Positions 26,132 through 34,680 of a stretch of 64,000 nucleotides of DNA are shown here, in pieces. The notes beneath the pieces are model-generated. The model was not told the origin of the DNA, ran no database searches, and saw only the letters and a program-made list of their open reading frames with translations. Numbering within the stretch: position 1 is the first letter of the stretch; every line of letters begins with the position of its first letter. The stretch spans positions 1 through 64,000 of the forward strand of contig JAPOWG010000030.1 in NCBI GenBank assembly GCA_026707745.1, written 5' to 3'. Source of the DNA: Chloroflexota bacterium. Lineage in GTDB: Bacteria > Chloroflexota > Anaerolineae > Aggregatilineales > Phototrophicaceae. The translations under genes and the position numbers were made by a program.

Positions 26132-27748
26132 CTAGAAGGCATCATAGCGCTCGTGTACCCGGCCGAAGGGGTTGCGCAGGGCGCGACCGGGCGTCGCGCC
26201 GGTCGACTGCCCATTCGCCAGCGCCTGTACGCCGTTAACGATGACTTCGCTGACGCCCTCGGCAAGGCTTCGCGGGTTCTCGTAGGTCGATGTCGCTCGC
26301 AGGGTATCGGGATCAAATACGGTCAGGTCCGCTTTGCAGCCGGGGCGGACGAGGCCGCGGTCGAGGCTGCCGATGCGCCGGGCGGGAGCGGAAGTCAGCT
26401 TGCGAATGCCTTCTTCCCAGCTCAAAAGTTCCAGGTCGCGCACATAGTGAGACAAAAATCGCGCATGAGCGCCCCATCCACGCGGGTGAGGCTGGCCGCC
26501 GACCAGGATGCCATCGCTGCCGACAACATGAGCCGGGTGCTGCATGATGGTCTGCACATGCTCTTCGATGCCGAAGAAAGCGAGGCAAGATACACCCAGT
26601 CGCGTTTCCAACAGAAGATCAGCGAAGAAGTCAAAAGGTGGCTTGCCGGCCCTTTCAGCCGCGTCCGGCAGAGCCATGCCGATGATGGCTGGGTCATGAT
26701 CGCCCAGGATGCCGCCGATACGAAGCATCTCCCAACCGAGCGGCACGCCTTGCATGCCGTCAGAGCCGGTCACTTCCAGCTCGCGCTGCAGTTTGGCGCG
26801 GCTCTCCGGCGAGCGCAGATGCCCCAGAATGGCTTCCACGCCGCCCTCGTGCGCCCAACTGGGCAGCATGGCGTGCAGATAGGTTTGGCCCGCCAGATAA
26901 GGATAGGCATCCATGGTCACTTCGGCGCCATCGACACGCGCTCCGTCAATCATGTCGATCAATTCGCCGACGCGCCCCTCGTTGATGGGAAAGCTCAGGT
27001 GACAGTGCGTCAAATGCACCGGCACGCCGGCGCGCCGGCCGATTTCAATCGAATCCCAGTAACCCTGGAGCGCCTGGACGCCGTAGTTGCGGTGATGGGG
27101 ACAGTAGAATCCCTGATAGGGACGGATGACTTCGCAGAGTTCCACCAGTTCGTCGTCGCTGGCGAACATGCAGGGCGCGTAGGTCAAGCCGGTCGACAAG
27201 CCGATCGCGCCTTCGCGCATGCATTGATCGAGGATAGCCTTAATACGCGCCATCTCGTCAGCGCTCGGCTCGCGGTTTTCCATCCCGAGGACGGCCATGC
27301 GAATAGTGCCCTGCGAGGCGAAGGTAGCTACATTGACGGCGGAACCCCCGTCAAAGCGGTCGAGATAGCTGGTCAGCGTGGTCCAATCGCGATCAATATC
27401 GGGCAGGCCGTTCCAGGCGGACAGTTGATCGCGCAGGATAGCTGCTGTCTCGGGCGTGGCTGGCGCCAGGCCCAGGCCATCGTGCCCGATGACATCGGTT
27501 GTCACGCCTTGATATATCTTGCATTCGTGGAGGGGATTGACCAGGGGCTGCAAGTCGGAATGCGTGTGCATATCGATGAAACCGGGGCTGACGAAGCGGC
27601 CATCGGCTTTGATCGTGGATTTGGCCGCTTCGCCAGCCAGGTTGCCGACAGCCACGATTTGATCGCCGGCGACAGCGACATCGGCCCAAAACCAGGGAGA
27701 TCCCGTGCCGTCGATCAGGCGTCCGCCTTCAATCAGCAGATCGTGCAT
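26132..27748 (-). CDS. N-acyl-D-amino-acid deacylase family amidohydrolase
   Basis: 538 residues from the ATG at 27748, chosen for the GGGAG site and the domain start MHDLLIEGGRLIDGTG; the longer frame upstream overlaps the preceding gene. D-aminoacylase features: HTHSD (61-65), GVTTDVIGHDGLGLAP, IGLSTGLTYAPCMFA, HLTHCH, VGSDGILVGGQPHPRGWG. The position that is a zinc-binding Cys in classical D-aminoacylases (GNCG) is Asp here (GHDG), marking a separate subgroup. Likely removes an acyl or carbamoyl-type group from a D-amino acid or related compound in the cytoplasm. Start overlaps the upstream stop (ATGA). Confidence 0.85.
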   Translation of the reverse strand: MHDLLIEGGRLIDGTGSPWFWADVAVAGDQIVAVGNLAGEAAKSTIKADGRFVSPGFIDMHTHSDLQPLVNPLHECKIYQGVTTDVIGHDGLGLAPATPETAAILRDQLSAWNGLPDIDRDWTTLTSYLDRFDGGSAVNVATFASQGTIRMAVLGMENREPSADEMARIKAILDQCMREGAIGLSTGLTYAPCMFASDDELVELCEVIRPYQGFYCPHHRNYGVQALQGYWDSIEIGRRAGVPVHLTHCHLSFPINEGRVGELIDMIDGARVDGAEVTMDAYPYLAGQTYLHAMLPSWAHEGGVEAILGHLRSPESRAKLQRELEVTGSDGMQGVPLGWEMLRIGGILGDHDPAIIGMALPDAAERAGKPPFDFFADLLLETRLGVSCLAFFGIEEHVQTIMQHPAHVVGSDGILVGGQPHPRGWGAHARFLSHYVRDLELLSWEEGIRKLTSAPARRIGSLDRGLVRPGCKADLTVFDPDTLRATSTYENPRSLAEGVSEVIVNGVQALANGQSTGATPGRALRNPFGRVHERYDAF

Positions 27749-28779
27749 CAATTCGCTCCCTTGATCTCCGCCTCTTGATAGGCATCGAGGACGACTTTCA
27801 TCAACTCGCGCGCCACCTGGCCATCGGTCTGCGGACGCGCGCCGGTATCGACGCAGTCGAAGAAATGCCGCACTTCTTCCGTCAGGTCCAGCCCCTCGTC
27901 GCTGTCGAGCAAGACTTTGTCTGCGGAACCGGGTTGGGAGACCGTGATCCGCGACTGCCAGGGGCAACGATAGCCTTCTACGGCCAATTTGCCTAGCGGA
28001 TTGACCGTCAAGGTGATGACCGCCCGCTCACAATAAGCGCGCATGACGTACCAGCGATCCGGCGCGGGTGAAAACCAGGTATGTCGCGTGGTGCCAACCA
28101 CGCCATTCTTGAACTTGATGACGGAAATGGCGGTATCTTCCCCCTCCATCGGGATGCCGGCATGGGCGCCAACCATCGATACTGATTGCACCTCTCCCGC
28201 GATCCAGAGCATAACATCCAGCATGTGCGCCGAAGCGGAGAAGAATACGCCGCCGCCCAAGGTCGCCTTCTTCACGAACCAGCCGCCAGTGACGTATTCG
28301 CGATTGTCTTCGTCCATGAAGGCGTCCAGCATGAAAAGTCGGCCATAGTCGCCGCTGTCGATCGCCTGCTTGAAAGCCTGCGTACTCACCCGATAACGAT
28401 GAGGGAGCGCGATCATCAGCGTTTTGCCCTGCGCGTCGGCCTCAGCGATCATGTCATCCGCTTCGTCCAGCGTGATGGCGAAGGGCTTTTCCAGAAGCAC
28501 ATGACAGCCGGCGCGCAGGGCATCCATGGTGATGGGATGATGCAGGTGGTGCGGCACCAGAATGATCGCGGCGTCGACGCGGGCCAAGCCATCGCGATAA
28601 TCGCTGAGCACGTCGATATTGCCAGCATCCTGCAAGGTCGCTGCGATATGCGCCGCGCGTTCCCGGTCCGGGTCGGCGGTCCAGATGACCTCTGCGCGAT
28701 CGGAAAGCCGGTTGAGCGCCGCTACATGAAAAGGCGCGATCCAGCCACAACCGATGATCCCCAAGCGATGTTTGTTCAT
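27748..28779 (-). CDS. Gfo/Idh/MocA family oxidoreductase
   Basis: 343 residues. LGIIGCGWIAPFH dinucleotide loop at the N-terminus, EKPFAITLDEADDM catalytic motif near residue 96, and a C-terminal domain containing GGGVFFSASAHMLDVMLW. NAD(P)-linked oxidation or reduction of a sugar or polyol. Overlaps the deacylase start by 1 bp, and follows the PLP enzyme gene by 10 bp within the same operon. Confidence 0.88.
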   Translation of the reverse strand: MNKHRLGIIGCGWIAPFHVAALNRLSDRAEVIWTADPDRERAAHIAATLQDAGNIDVLSDYRDGLARVDAAIILVPHHLHHPITMDALRAGCHVLLEKPFAITLDEADDMIAEADAQGKTLMIALPHRYRVSTQAFKQAIDSGDYGRLFMLDAFMDEDNREYVTGGWFVKKATLGGGVFFSASAHMLDVMLWIAGEVQSVSMVGAHAGIPMEGEDTAISVIKFKNGVVGTTRHTWFSPAPDRWYVMRAYCERAVITLTVNPLGKLAVEGYRCPWQSRITVSQPGSADKVLLDSDEGLDLTEEVRHFFDCVDTGARPQTDGQVARELMKVVLDAYQEAEIKGAN

Positions 28780-28789
28780 AAACCAGCCT

Positions 28790-29896
28790 TTACTGCGACT
28801 TCCCGCGCGCGGCTACGGTCCACTGATCGATAACACGATCGCCCTGCGTGATGGTCATGCTGTCAAAGAGATTGATCACCGGGCAGATATGGTTGGGAAT
28901 GACCTCGACCCGTTCACCGATTTGGGCAGGATCGTCGGGCGGCACCGCCGTAGCGCCGTGCTCCTCGCTCAAACTTCGGATTTCCCAGTCCGGATGACCG
29001 AGGACGATGCCGTGCCCGGCCACCGGCGGCGAAACACCCGCGCGATCGCTGGTTAGCGCTTTGGTTCCGGCATCGAGAATGATGCGGTCGGCTGCCGGGC
29101 GCGTCGCCACCGTCGCCAAAACACGGGCGGCGCAGCGATCGGGCCTGACGACCTGATGCAGCACTTCGCTGCGGTCATAAAAGACATAGATGCCCGGTCG
29201 CGTCTCGGTGACGCCAGCGACCGTGGCCGTAATTTTGGCGGTGGCCGTCAAGCCGACGGAGATGATCGGCACCTCCTGGCCGGACTTGCGGATCAACACG
29301 GCCGTTTCCGCCATCATCTCGCCGGCGGAGAGACCGGTGGCGCGCACTTGATCGGGCGCTCCCGCCAGTTGCGCATGCCCCTCATGGGTTAACAAGCCCG
29401 CAAAGCGCAAACCCGGCAGCCGATCAATAAGTTGCGCCAGATCACGAGCCGGCTCGCCGGGGGCGACGCCGCAGCGGCTCAAGCCAGTATCGACTTCGAC
29501 CATCACCGGCAATTCGATTCCGTCAGCGCTCATCGACTTCGAAAGCGCCTCGGCAATGTCGATGTGATCGACGACGGTGCTGATATGGGCGCGTTCGCAT
29601 AGCTCAACCAAGCGCCGATGCTTGGTCGAACCAACCAGCGGATAAGCCACCAGGATGTCGCTGCAGCCAGCATCAATGAAGACTTCCGCCTCGCTGAGCT
29701 TGGCGACCGTCAAGCCGACCGCCCCCGCTTCCATTTGCAGCTTGCCGATTTGCGGCGTCTTATGCGTCTTGGCATGCGGACGCAGGGCTATGCCGTTCGC
29801 TTTCGCGAATGCAGCCATATCGTCGATGTTGAAGCGAAGTTTGTCGATATCGACGATCAGCGCTGGTGTATCGAGATCATCCTTCCGCGTCGCCAT
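28790..29896 (-). CDS. D-threonine aldolase/D-serine dehydratase-like PLP enzyme
   Basis: 368 residues, alanine-racemase (fold type III) barrel plus metal-binding C-terminal domain. PLP lysine Lys43 in RPHAKTHKTP; divalent-metal pair His336 and Cys338 in VIPNHICPVINL, the hallmark of D-serine dehydratase/D-threonine aldolase. Acts on beta-hydroxy-D-amino acids, giving glycine plus aldehyde or a keto acid plus ammonia. Together with the D-aminoacylase-like gene two positions downstream it suggests use of D-amino-acid derivatives. Its ATG overlaps the stop of the PTE-like gene (ATGA). Confidence 0.9.
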   Translation of the reverse strand: MATRKDDLDTPALIVDIDKLRFNIDDMAAFAKANGIALRPHAKTHKTPQIGKLQMEAGAVGLTVAKLSEAEVFIDAGCSDILVAYPLVGSTKHRRLVELCERAHISTVVDHIDIAEALSKSMSADGIELPVMVEVDTGLSRCGVAPGEPARDLAQLIDRLPGLRFAGLLTHEGHAQLAGAPDQVRATGLSAGEMMAETAVLIRKSGQEVPIISVGLTATAKITATVAGVTETRPGIYVFYDRSEVLHQVVRPDRCAARVLATVATRPAADRIILDAGTKALTSDRAGVSPPVAGHGIVLGHPDWEIRSLSEEHGATAVPPDDPAQIGERVEVIPNHICPVINLFDSMTITQGDRVIDQWTVAARGKSQ

Positions 29897-30846
29897 CAGA
29901 AAGCCAATACTCGCTGTGGATTGGTCACGAACATGGTTTCAACCTGGCTGTCGGTGACGCCATGCGCCTTTTGCAGCTTGGGCACGAACCGCGAAAAAAC
30001 ATAGGTATAATCGTCCCAGACATCGTCGCCGGAGGCCGCCTCGTAACCGTGGGCGAAGACGGCGGCATCGTGGCTGAGCATGATTTGGTCGATATAGCCC
30101 TTCTTGATGGCGTTGCCAACCACTTCGAGCCAGTGGTCATCTTCAAAGAAGGCGCCGACCATGCCGATGCGGTCAAAGCTGACATTGGCGCCCCGTTTCA
30201 AGACAAGCTCGGAGCCGGTGATTGGGTCGGGCTGGCAGCCGATATGGCTGAGGATGACTTCCTCGGGCATGACGCCTTCCGACTCGAATATATCAAGCTG
30301 TTCGGGACCCAGGCCATCCGTGGTATGCGTGATGATAGGACAGCCGGTCGTTTTGTGCGCGCGGGAGGCGGCGCGCAAGACCTCTTCTTCCTTGGCGGAG
30401 ATCTGACCTTCGCCGGTCGCGCATTTGATCAAACCGGCTTTCAACAGCGTCTCGCCCATGCCCTCGGTGATTTCACGTACGAAGAGCGCCGCCATCTGGT
30501 CGATATCCATCAATTGCGCGTAAAGATGCATCGGCGCCCAGGATTCGTGAAAGAAACCGGTAGAGCAGATGATCTTGACCTGGCTGCGGCGGGCGACATC
30601 GTGAAAGAGATCGAGATAGCGCCCGGTGCCGATGGGCGTGCATTCGGTCATGGCGCCGATGCCGGAGGCATAAAGCTCATCCATCTTGGCGACCATACGG
30701 TCCACCATGTCGTCGCGGTCGAAGTCGATAAGCTTGGGGCGTCCCAGCAGGTCTCCCCAATCCACGCACAGGTGCTCGTGGATTAGCGTGCGACCCAGTT
30801 CTTCCGGCGGAACATCGCCCGTAATCGTACGTACTTTTTTGCCCAT
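29896..30846 (-). CDS. Phosphotriesterase family metal-dependent hydrolase (PTE/lactonase-like)
   Basis: 316 residues from the ATG at 30846, chosen because GGAGG lies 8 nt upstream; a GTG at 30855 is inside that ribosome site. The complete PTE binuclear metal set is visible: His23 and His25 (HEHL), Lys141 (LIKCATGEG, normally carboxylated), His174 (THTTDG), His201 (LSHIG) and Asp260 (LSHDAAV). Natural substrates of this group are usually sugar lactones or phosphorylated lactones rather than organophosphates. In an operon with Gfo oxidoreductases, lactone opening is the preferred inference. Confidence 0.89.
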   Translation of the reverse strand: MGKKVRTITGDVPPEELGRTLIHEHLCVDWGDLLGRPKLIDFDRDDMVDRMVAKMDELYASGIGAMTECTPIGTGRYLDLFHDVARRSQVKIICSTGFFHESWAPMHLYAQLMDIDQMAALFVREITEGMGETLLKAGLIKCATGEGQISAKEEEVLRAASRAHKTTGCPIITHTTDGLGPEQLDIFESEGVMPEEVILSHIGCQPDPITGSELVLKRGANVSFDRIGMVGAFFEDDHWLEVVGNAIKKGYIDQIMLSHDAAVFAHGYEAASGDDVWDDYTYVFSRFVPKLQKAHGVTDSQVETMFVTNPQRVLAF

Positions 30847-30862
30847 AGCCTTCACCTCCGAA

Positions 30863-31840
30863 TCAATCGTTTATTCTAACGGGTTTGCCAGTGCGAGCCG
30901 ATTCATAAGCGGCATGCACACAAGCCAAGCTGCGTCGGCCGTCTTCGCCGGTCACGCATGGTTCTCGATCTTGCAGGATGGCGCCGACAAATTCGCCGAT
31001 TTCTTTCTGAAATGTATCGTCCCGCTGGCGCTTTTGCACCCAGGTATGATGGGTATTGGAGAACTCGAGCGCGTTCCAGGTATCAATGCGGATCGCCCCG
31101 CCGGTACCGTAAAGATCCAGATCGCATTTGAAAGGCAGGGCAAAATCGACCACCCAGTTGTGTACGGTCGCGCCCATAGCGCCATTCTCAAAACGAATCG
31201 CCACAACAGCACTGTCTTCCACCGTCTTGCGCGGGTCGTAGGTCTCGGCATAAGCGAAGACCTCGACGATCTCCGACCCGACCAGCCAGCGCAGCCGATC
31301 AAAGCTGTGGGCGCCATTGACGTGCAAGACACCGCCGCCGGCCTGCTCTTTCTGCCAGAACCAGCCCGGGATCTGTCCTCCCGTGGTCATGATGTCAACA
31401 GCCAGGGTCACTTGCCCCAGTTCGCCGGCGTCGATCAGCCGTTTGGCAGTTTCCAACTCGGAATGGAAACGATGTGTAAAGCCCAGCATCAGCCTGATCC
31501 CGGACTGCTTCTGCGCGTCCAGGATACGATCGGCTTCCTCCAGCGAATTGGCCATCGGTTTTTCCAGCAAGATATGTTTGCCGGCCTCCGCCGACGCGAC
31601 CGCAACCTCTTCGTGCAGGTGATGAGGCAAGGCGATGTAAACCGCGTCAATCGATTCGTCTTCCAGAACCGCGCGGTAATCCTTCTCCCAAGCGATTCCA
31701 TGAGGTTCCGCCAGCGCGCGAGCGGACTCTTCGACCAGATCGCAGATGACCGCGACCTCCAGGTCCGGCACCTCCGGCGCGGCTTCCATGAAAGATCCGG
31801 CGATGATCCCGGCACCCAGCACGCCAAGATTAACAGGCAT
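30863..31840 (-). CDS. Gfo/Idh/MocA family oxidoreductase
   Basis: 325 residues from the ATG at 31840, with AAGGATAAG upstream. Starts MPVNLGVLGAGIIAGSF, the dinucleotide loop; catalytic EKPMANSLEEAD; GGGVLHVNGAHSFDRLRWL in the substrate domain. The first ~10 codons and the 40 bp around the start are duplicated 890 bp upstream, where they now begin the second permease copy. Follows that permease by 5 bp and precedes the PTE-like gene by 16 bp. Confidence 0.89.
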   Translation of the reverse strand: MPVNLGVLGAGIIAGSFMEAAPEVPDLEVAVICDLVEESARALAEPHGIAWEKDYRAVLEDESIDAVYIALPHHLHEEVAVASAEAGKHILLEKPMANSLEEADRILDAQKQSGIRLMLGFTHRFHSELETAKRLIDAGELGQVTLAVDIMTTGGQIPGWFWQKEQAGGGVLHVNGAHSFDRLRWLVGSEIVEVFAYAETYDPRKTVEDSAVVAIRFENGAMGATVHNWVVDFALPFKCDLDLYGTGGAIRIDTWNALEFSNTHHTWVQKRQRDDTFQKEIGEFVGAILQDREPCVTGEDGRRSLACVHAAYESARTGKPVRIND

Positions 31841-33590
31841 CCCGCTTATCCTTTCACCGCGCCTTCGCTCAAACCGCGCACCAGGTACCTCTGGAAGACG
31901 AATGCCACAATAACCGGGGGCAGGACGCCGACGGTGGTGGCCGCTGCCAGGGCATTCCAATTGACCTGCGCCAGATTGCGGAAGGACATCAGCAGAGGCG
32001 GATAGGTCAGCGAATTGGTCAGGGTCAGAGCGAAGAAGAATTCGCTCCAGGCTTCCATGAAGGACATGACGCCGACAGCGATCAATCCCGGCACGGCCAG
32101 TGGCGCCACCACCAGGCGGAAGGCTTGGAGGCGCGTCGCGCCGTCGATCAAAGCCATCTCCTCGATATCGCGGGCCAAGGTGTCGAAGTATTCGCGCAGG
32201 ATCCAGATCGTCAGCGGCAGAATGAAAATCGTATAGGTGAAGATCAGCGCCCAGAGCGTATTGATCAGTTTCAGTTTACGCAGAATGATGAAGAGCGGCA
32301 CAATCAGGCTCAAAGCCGGCAGTACCCGCGTCATCAGAATCCCGAGGTAGGCAAAGCGCGAAAGCCGAAAGTCAAAACGGGAAAAACCGTAGGCAGCCAT
32401 CCCGCCAATGAGCAGATTTGACAAGACCACAGCCACCGAGACAAAGGTGCTGTTGAGCAAGGCGGGCATCATGCGAGAGAACTCGGTCGTCGAGCCATAG
32501 GACCCGCGCTGACCCGTTTCTCCAATCACGACCTCGCGATAATTCTCTATCGTCGGCTCCTGTGGAATCCAGTGCGGTGGTTTCACGCCCAGTTCGGGGG
32601 AATCCATAAAGCTGGTGATCAGCATGTAGTAGACCGGGAAGCCGACCCAGAATAGCAGGCAGAAGAAGGCGATATAGGTGACGGTCTTGCGCGCGACTGT
32701 GGCGCCCAGGACGCCGAAATTAGAGGGCATTGTCCCTATCCTTTCACCGCACCTTCGCTCAATCCGCGCACCAGATAGCGCTGGAAGACAAAAGCCACGA
32801 TGACCGGAGGAAGCACCCCGATCGTAGTCGCCGCGGCCAGGGCGTTCCAATTGACCTGATGCAAATTGCGAAAGGACATCAGCAGTGGCGGATATGTGAG
32901 CGAGTTTGTCAGCGTGAGCGCGAAGAAAAATTCGCTCCAGGCTTCCATAAAGGACATGACGCCTACCGCGATCAGCCCCGGGACGGCCAGGGGCGCAACC
33001 ACCATGCGGAAGGCTTGGGGGCGGGTCGCGCCGTCGATCAGGGCCATCTCTTCGATATCGCGCGCCAGCGTATCGAAATATTCACGCAGGATCCAAATGG
33101 TCAAGGGTAGAATGAAAATCGTGTAAGTGAAAATGAGCGCCCAGAGCGTGTTAATCAGTTTCAGCTTTCGCAAGATAATGAATAAGGGCACGATCAAGCT
33201 CAAAGCCGGCAGCACCCGCGTCATCAAAACGCCAAGGTAGGCGACGCGCGAAAAACGAAAATCAAAGCGTGAAAAGGCGTAGGCGGCCATCCCGCCGATA
33301 AGGAGATTGAGCAATACGACAGACACCGAGACGAATGTGCTGTTGAGCAAGGCGGGCATCATGCGGGAGAACTCGGTTGTCGTGCCATAATCCCCGCGTT
33401 GGCCGGTCTTGCCGATGATGACCTCGCGATAATTTTCTACCGTCGGCTCCTGCGGTATCCAATGCGGCGGCTTGACGCCCAGCTCGGGCGGGTCCATGAA
33501 GCTGGTGATGAGCATATAATAGACTGGGAACCCAACCCAGAAGAGCAGGCAAAAGAAGGCGGCATAGGTCACAACCCTGCGCGCCGCAAC
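31811..33590. repeat. 890-bp tandem duplication (two units) of a permease gene plus the start of the next gene
   Basis: Unit 1 (about 31811-32700) and unit 2 (about 32701-33590) align with a constant offset of 890 bp. Each contains a MalG-type permease and, at its 3' side, the first codons of a Gfo/Idh/MocA gene (MPVNLGVLGA in one, MPSNFGVLGA in the other). Homology ends near 32695/33585, inside the permease N-terminus. The encoded permeases differ at about 19 of ~282 aligned residues, so the event is not recent and both frames are intact. Confidence 0.85.
31846..32730 (-). CDS. Sugar ABC transporter permease, MalG type, duplicate copy with chimeric N-terminus
   Basis: 294 residues from the ATG at 32730. 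The first ~11 residues (MPSNFGVLGAT) are not permease sequence but a copy of the Gfo/Idh/MocA N-terminus; permease homology begins at VARKTVTYIAFF. After that come six predicted helices and the coupling loop ALIDGATRLQAFRLVVAPL with the conserved Gly. The body differs from the neighbouring permease at only about 19 positions and has no frameshift or stop, so it is probably expressed. It could form an alternative pore partner for the MalF-type permease. Confidence 0.88.
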   Translation of the reverse strand: MPSNFGVLGATVARKTVTYIAFFCLLFWVGFPVYYMLITSFMDSPELGVKPPHWIPQEPTIENYREVVIGETGQRGSYGSTTEFSRMMPALLNSTFVSVAVVLSNLLIGGMAAYGFSRFDFRLSRFAYLGILMTRVLPALSLIVPLFIILRKLKLINTLWALIFTYTIFILPLTIWILREYFDTLARDIEEMALIDGATRLQAFRLVVAPLAVPGLIAVGVMSFMEAWSEFFFALTLTNSLTYPPLLMSFRNLAQVNWNALAAATTVGVLPPVIVAFVFQRYLVRGLSEGAVKG

Positions 33591-33620
33591 CTGCCGGATG
33601 GACCGTGACGAAGCGCTCAT
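32736..33620 (-). CDS. Sugar ABC transporter permease, MalG type, original copy
   Basis: 294 residues. N-terminal cytoplasmic tail MSASSRSIRQVAARR, then helix 1 (VVTYAAFFCLLFWVGFPVYY), a long periplasmic segment, five more helices and coupling loop ALIDGATRPQAFRMVVAPL. MalG/UgpE-type permeases pair with a MalF-type subunit. Considered the parental copy because its N-terminus is normal for the family and it directly follows the MalF-type gene (9 bp). No ATPase gene is in the operon, so a shared MalK/MsmK-type ATPase elsewhere is presumed. Confidence 0.9.
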   Translation of the reverse strand: MSASSRSIRQVAARRVVTYAAFFCLLFWVGFPVYYMLITSFMDPPELGVKPPHWIPQEPTVENYREVIIGKTGQRGDYGTTTEFSRMMPALLNSTFVSVSVVLLNLLIGGMAAYAFSRFDFRFSRVAYLGVLMTRVLPALSLIVPLFIILRKLKLINTLWALIFTYTIFILPLTIWILREYFDTLARDIEEMALIDGATRPQAFRMVVAPLAVPGLIAVGVMSFMEAWSEFFFALTLTNSLTYPPLLMSFRNLHQVNWNALAAATTIGVLPPVIVAFVFQRYLVRGLSEGAVKG

Positions 33621-33629
33621 CGCATTGGC

Positions 33630-34553
33630 CTAGCTGTAGGTCGCCTGCGACCGATAAGTCAAGCGAACGAAGATCAAGCCGACGCCCATGGTGATCAGGC
33701 CGAGCACGTTCGAGACTGCCGCGCCCATGCCCAGATCGAAGTTGATGAAAGAATAACGATAAAGCAGCACCGATATCAGCATGGTGGCATCCCCGGGTCC
33801 GCCCTGGGTCATCACCCAGACGGCGTCAAATTGCAAGAAACCCAGGACGATGTTGTAGAGCAGGACGATGGTGAGTGTCGGGCGAATCCAGGCAATAGTG
33901 ATAAAACGGAAGCGCGCGCGCATGCCGGCGCCGTCCACCTTGGCGGCATCGTAGAGATCTTCGGGGATGGTCTGCAGCGCCGCCAGCAACAAGATGGCGC
34001 TGAACGAAGTCTGTCGCCAGGCCGAGGCCATCGCGGTGAAAACCAAAGCCCAGTTTTCGTCCGCCATGAAGGGTATGTACTTGTCGATCAATCCCAAGCT
34101 GTAGAGCAAACCGTTCAGCGCGCCGAACTGCGAATGGACGACCCAGTTCCAGAGCAAGCCAATGACGATCCAGGGCAGCGCCCAGGGCAGGATCAGCAAG
34201 GTGCGTCCAATACTGCGACCCACAAAGTCTTCCACCAGCAGCACAGCGAAGAACAGACCCATCAAGGTCGGCACGACGACGACGATCGCCGCGAACTTCA
34301 AATTGATCTCGACTGCTTTCCAGAACAGACGGCTGGTGAACAACTCAACGTAGTTGTCGAAGCCAATAAAGGTCGTGCGATCTCTGATCAGATCGATATT
34401 GGAAAAGCTGTAGTAGATGGTGGTGACCAGGGGACTGAGGATGACCACAACGATTGTGATGATGGCGGGCGCCAGCAAGACATAGGGGATCCATTTGCGA
34501 TCCCAGTGCTTGCGCTCTTGAGCACTTGTCTTTCTAGCCTGCGCTGCTGCCAT
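33630..34553 (-). CDS. Sugar ABC transporter permease, MalF/UgpA type
   Basis: 307 residues. Cytoplasmic N-terminus rich in Lys/Arg, first helix at about 24-45 (VLLAPAIITIVVVILSPLV), six helices in all, coupling loop AAKVDGAGMRARFRFITIA, and the QGGPGDATMLISVLLYR signature before the final helices. Works with one of the two downstream MalG-type subunits. AGGA lies upstream of the ATG. Confidence 0.91.
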   Translation of the reverse strand: MAAAQARKTSAQERKHWDRKWIPYVLLAPAIITIVVVILSPLVTTIYYSFSNIDLIRDRTTFIGFDNYVELFTSRLFWKAVEINLKFAAIVVVVPTLMGLFFAVLLVEDFVGRSIGRTLLILPWALPWIVIGLLWNWVVHSQFGALNGLLYSLGLIDKYIPFMADENWALVFTAMASAWRQTSFSAILLLAALQTIPEDLYDAAKVDGAGMRARFRFITIAWIRPTLTIVLLYNIVLGFLQFDAVWVMTQGGPGDATMLISVLLYRYSFINFDLGMGAAVSNVLGLITMGVGLIFVRLTYRSQATYS

Positions 34554-34601
34554 GGGAAGGGTCCTGCTACAAGATAGCCATCGCTAGCGCGGAAATTGAC
34601 G

Positions 34602-34635
34602 CCTGCGGCTTGGGAAGCAGCTCCCAAACCGTAGG
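34602..34635 (-). terminator. Stem-loop between receptor and permease genes (attenuator-like)
   Basis: On the minus strand CCTACGGTTTGGGA (34635-34622) pairs with TCCCAAGCCGCAGG (34615-34602), 12 of 14 positions plus a wobble, loop of 6. No T-run. Same position relative to the receptor gene as the stem-loops in the other importers. Confidence 0.5.
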
Positions 34636-34680
34636 CATTGACAATCGTGTTTATACGCTTGTCGCGGAACGGATAGCAAC

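Noticed and set aside
25583..27778. 731-codon open frame on the plus strand
   Set aside because: Antisense shadow of the enolase-type and D-aminoacylase-like genes, which have clear motifs, ribosome sites and overlaps on the minus strand. Its translation shows no family features.
29896..30846. Assignment as a true organophosphate phosphotriesterase
   Set aside because: Metal ligands match the family, but operon context favours lactonase-type activity; family name only is supported.
31846..32730. Possibility that the duplicated permease is a pseudogene
   Set aside because: Frame, all helices and coupling loop are intact and substitutions are mostly conservative; only the N-terminal tail is replaced.
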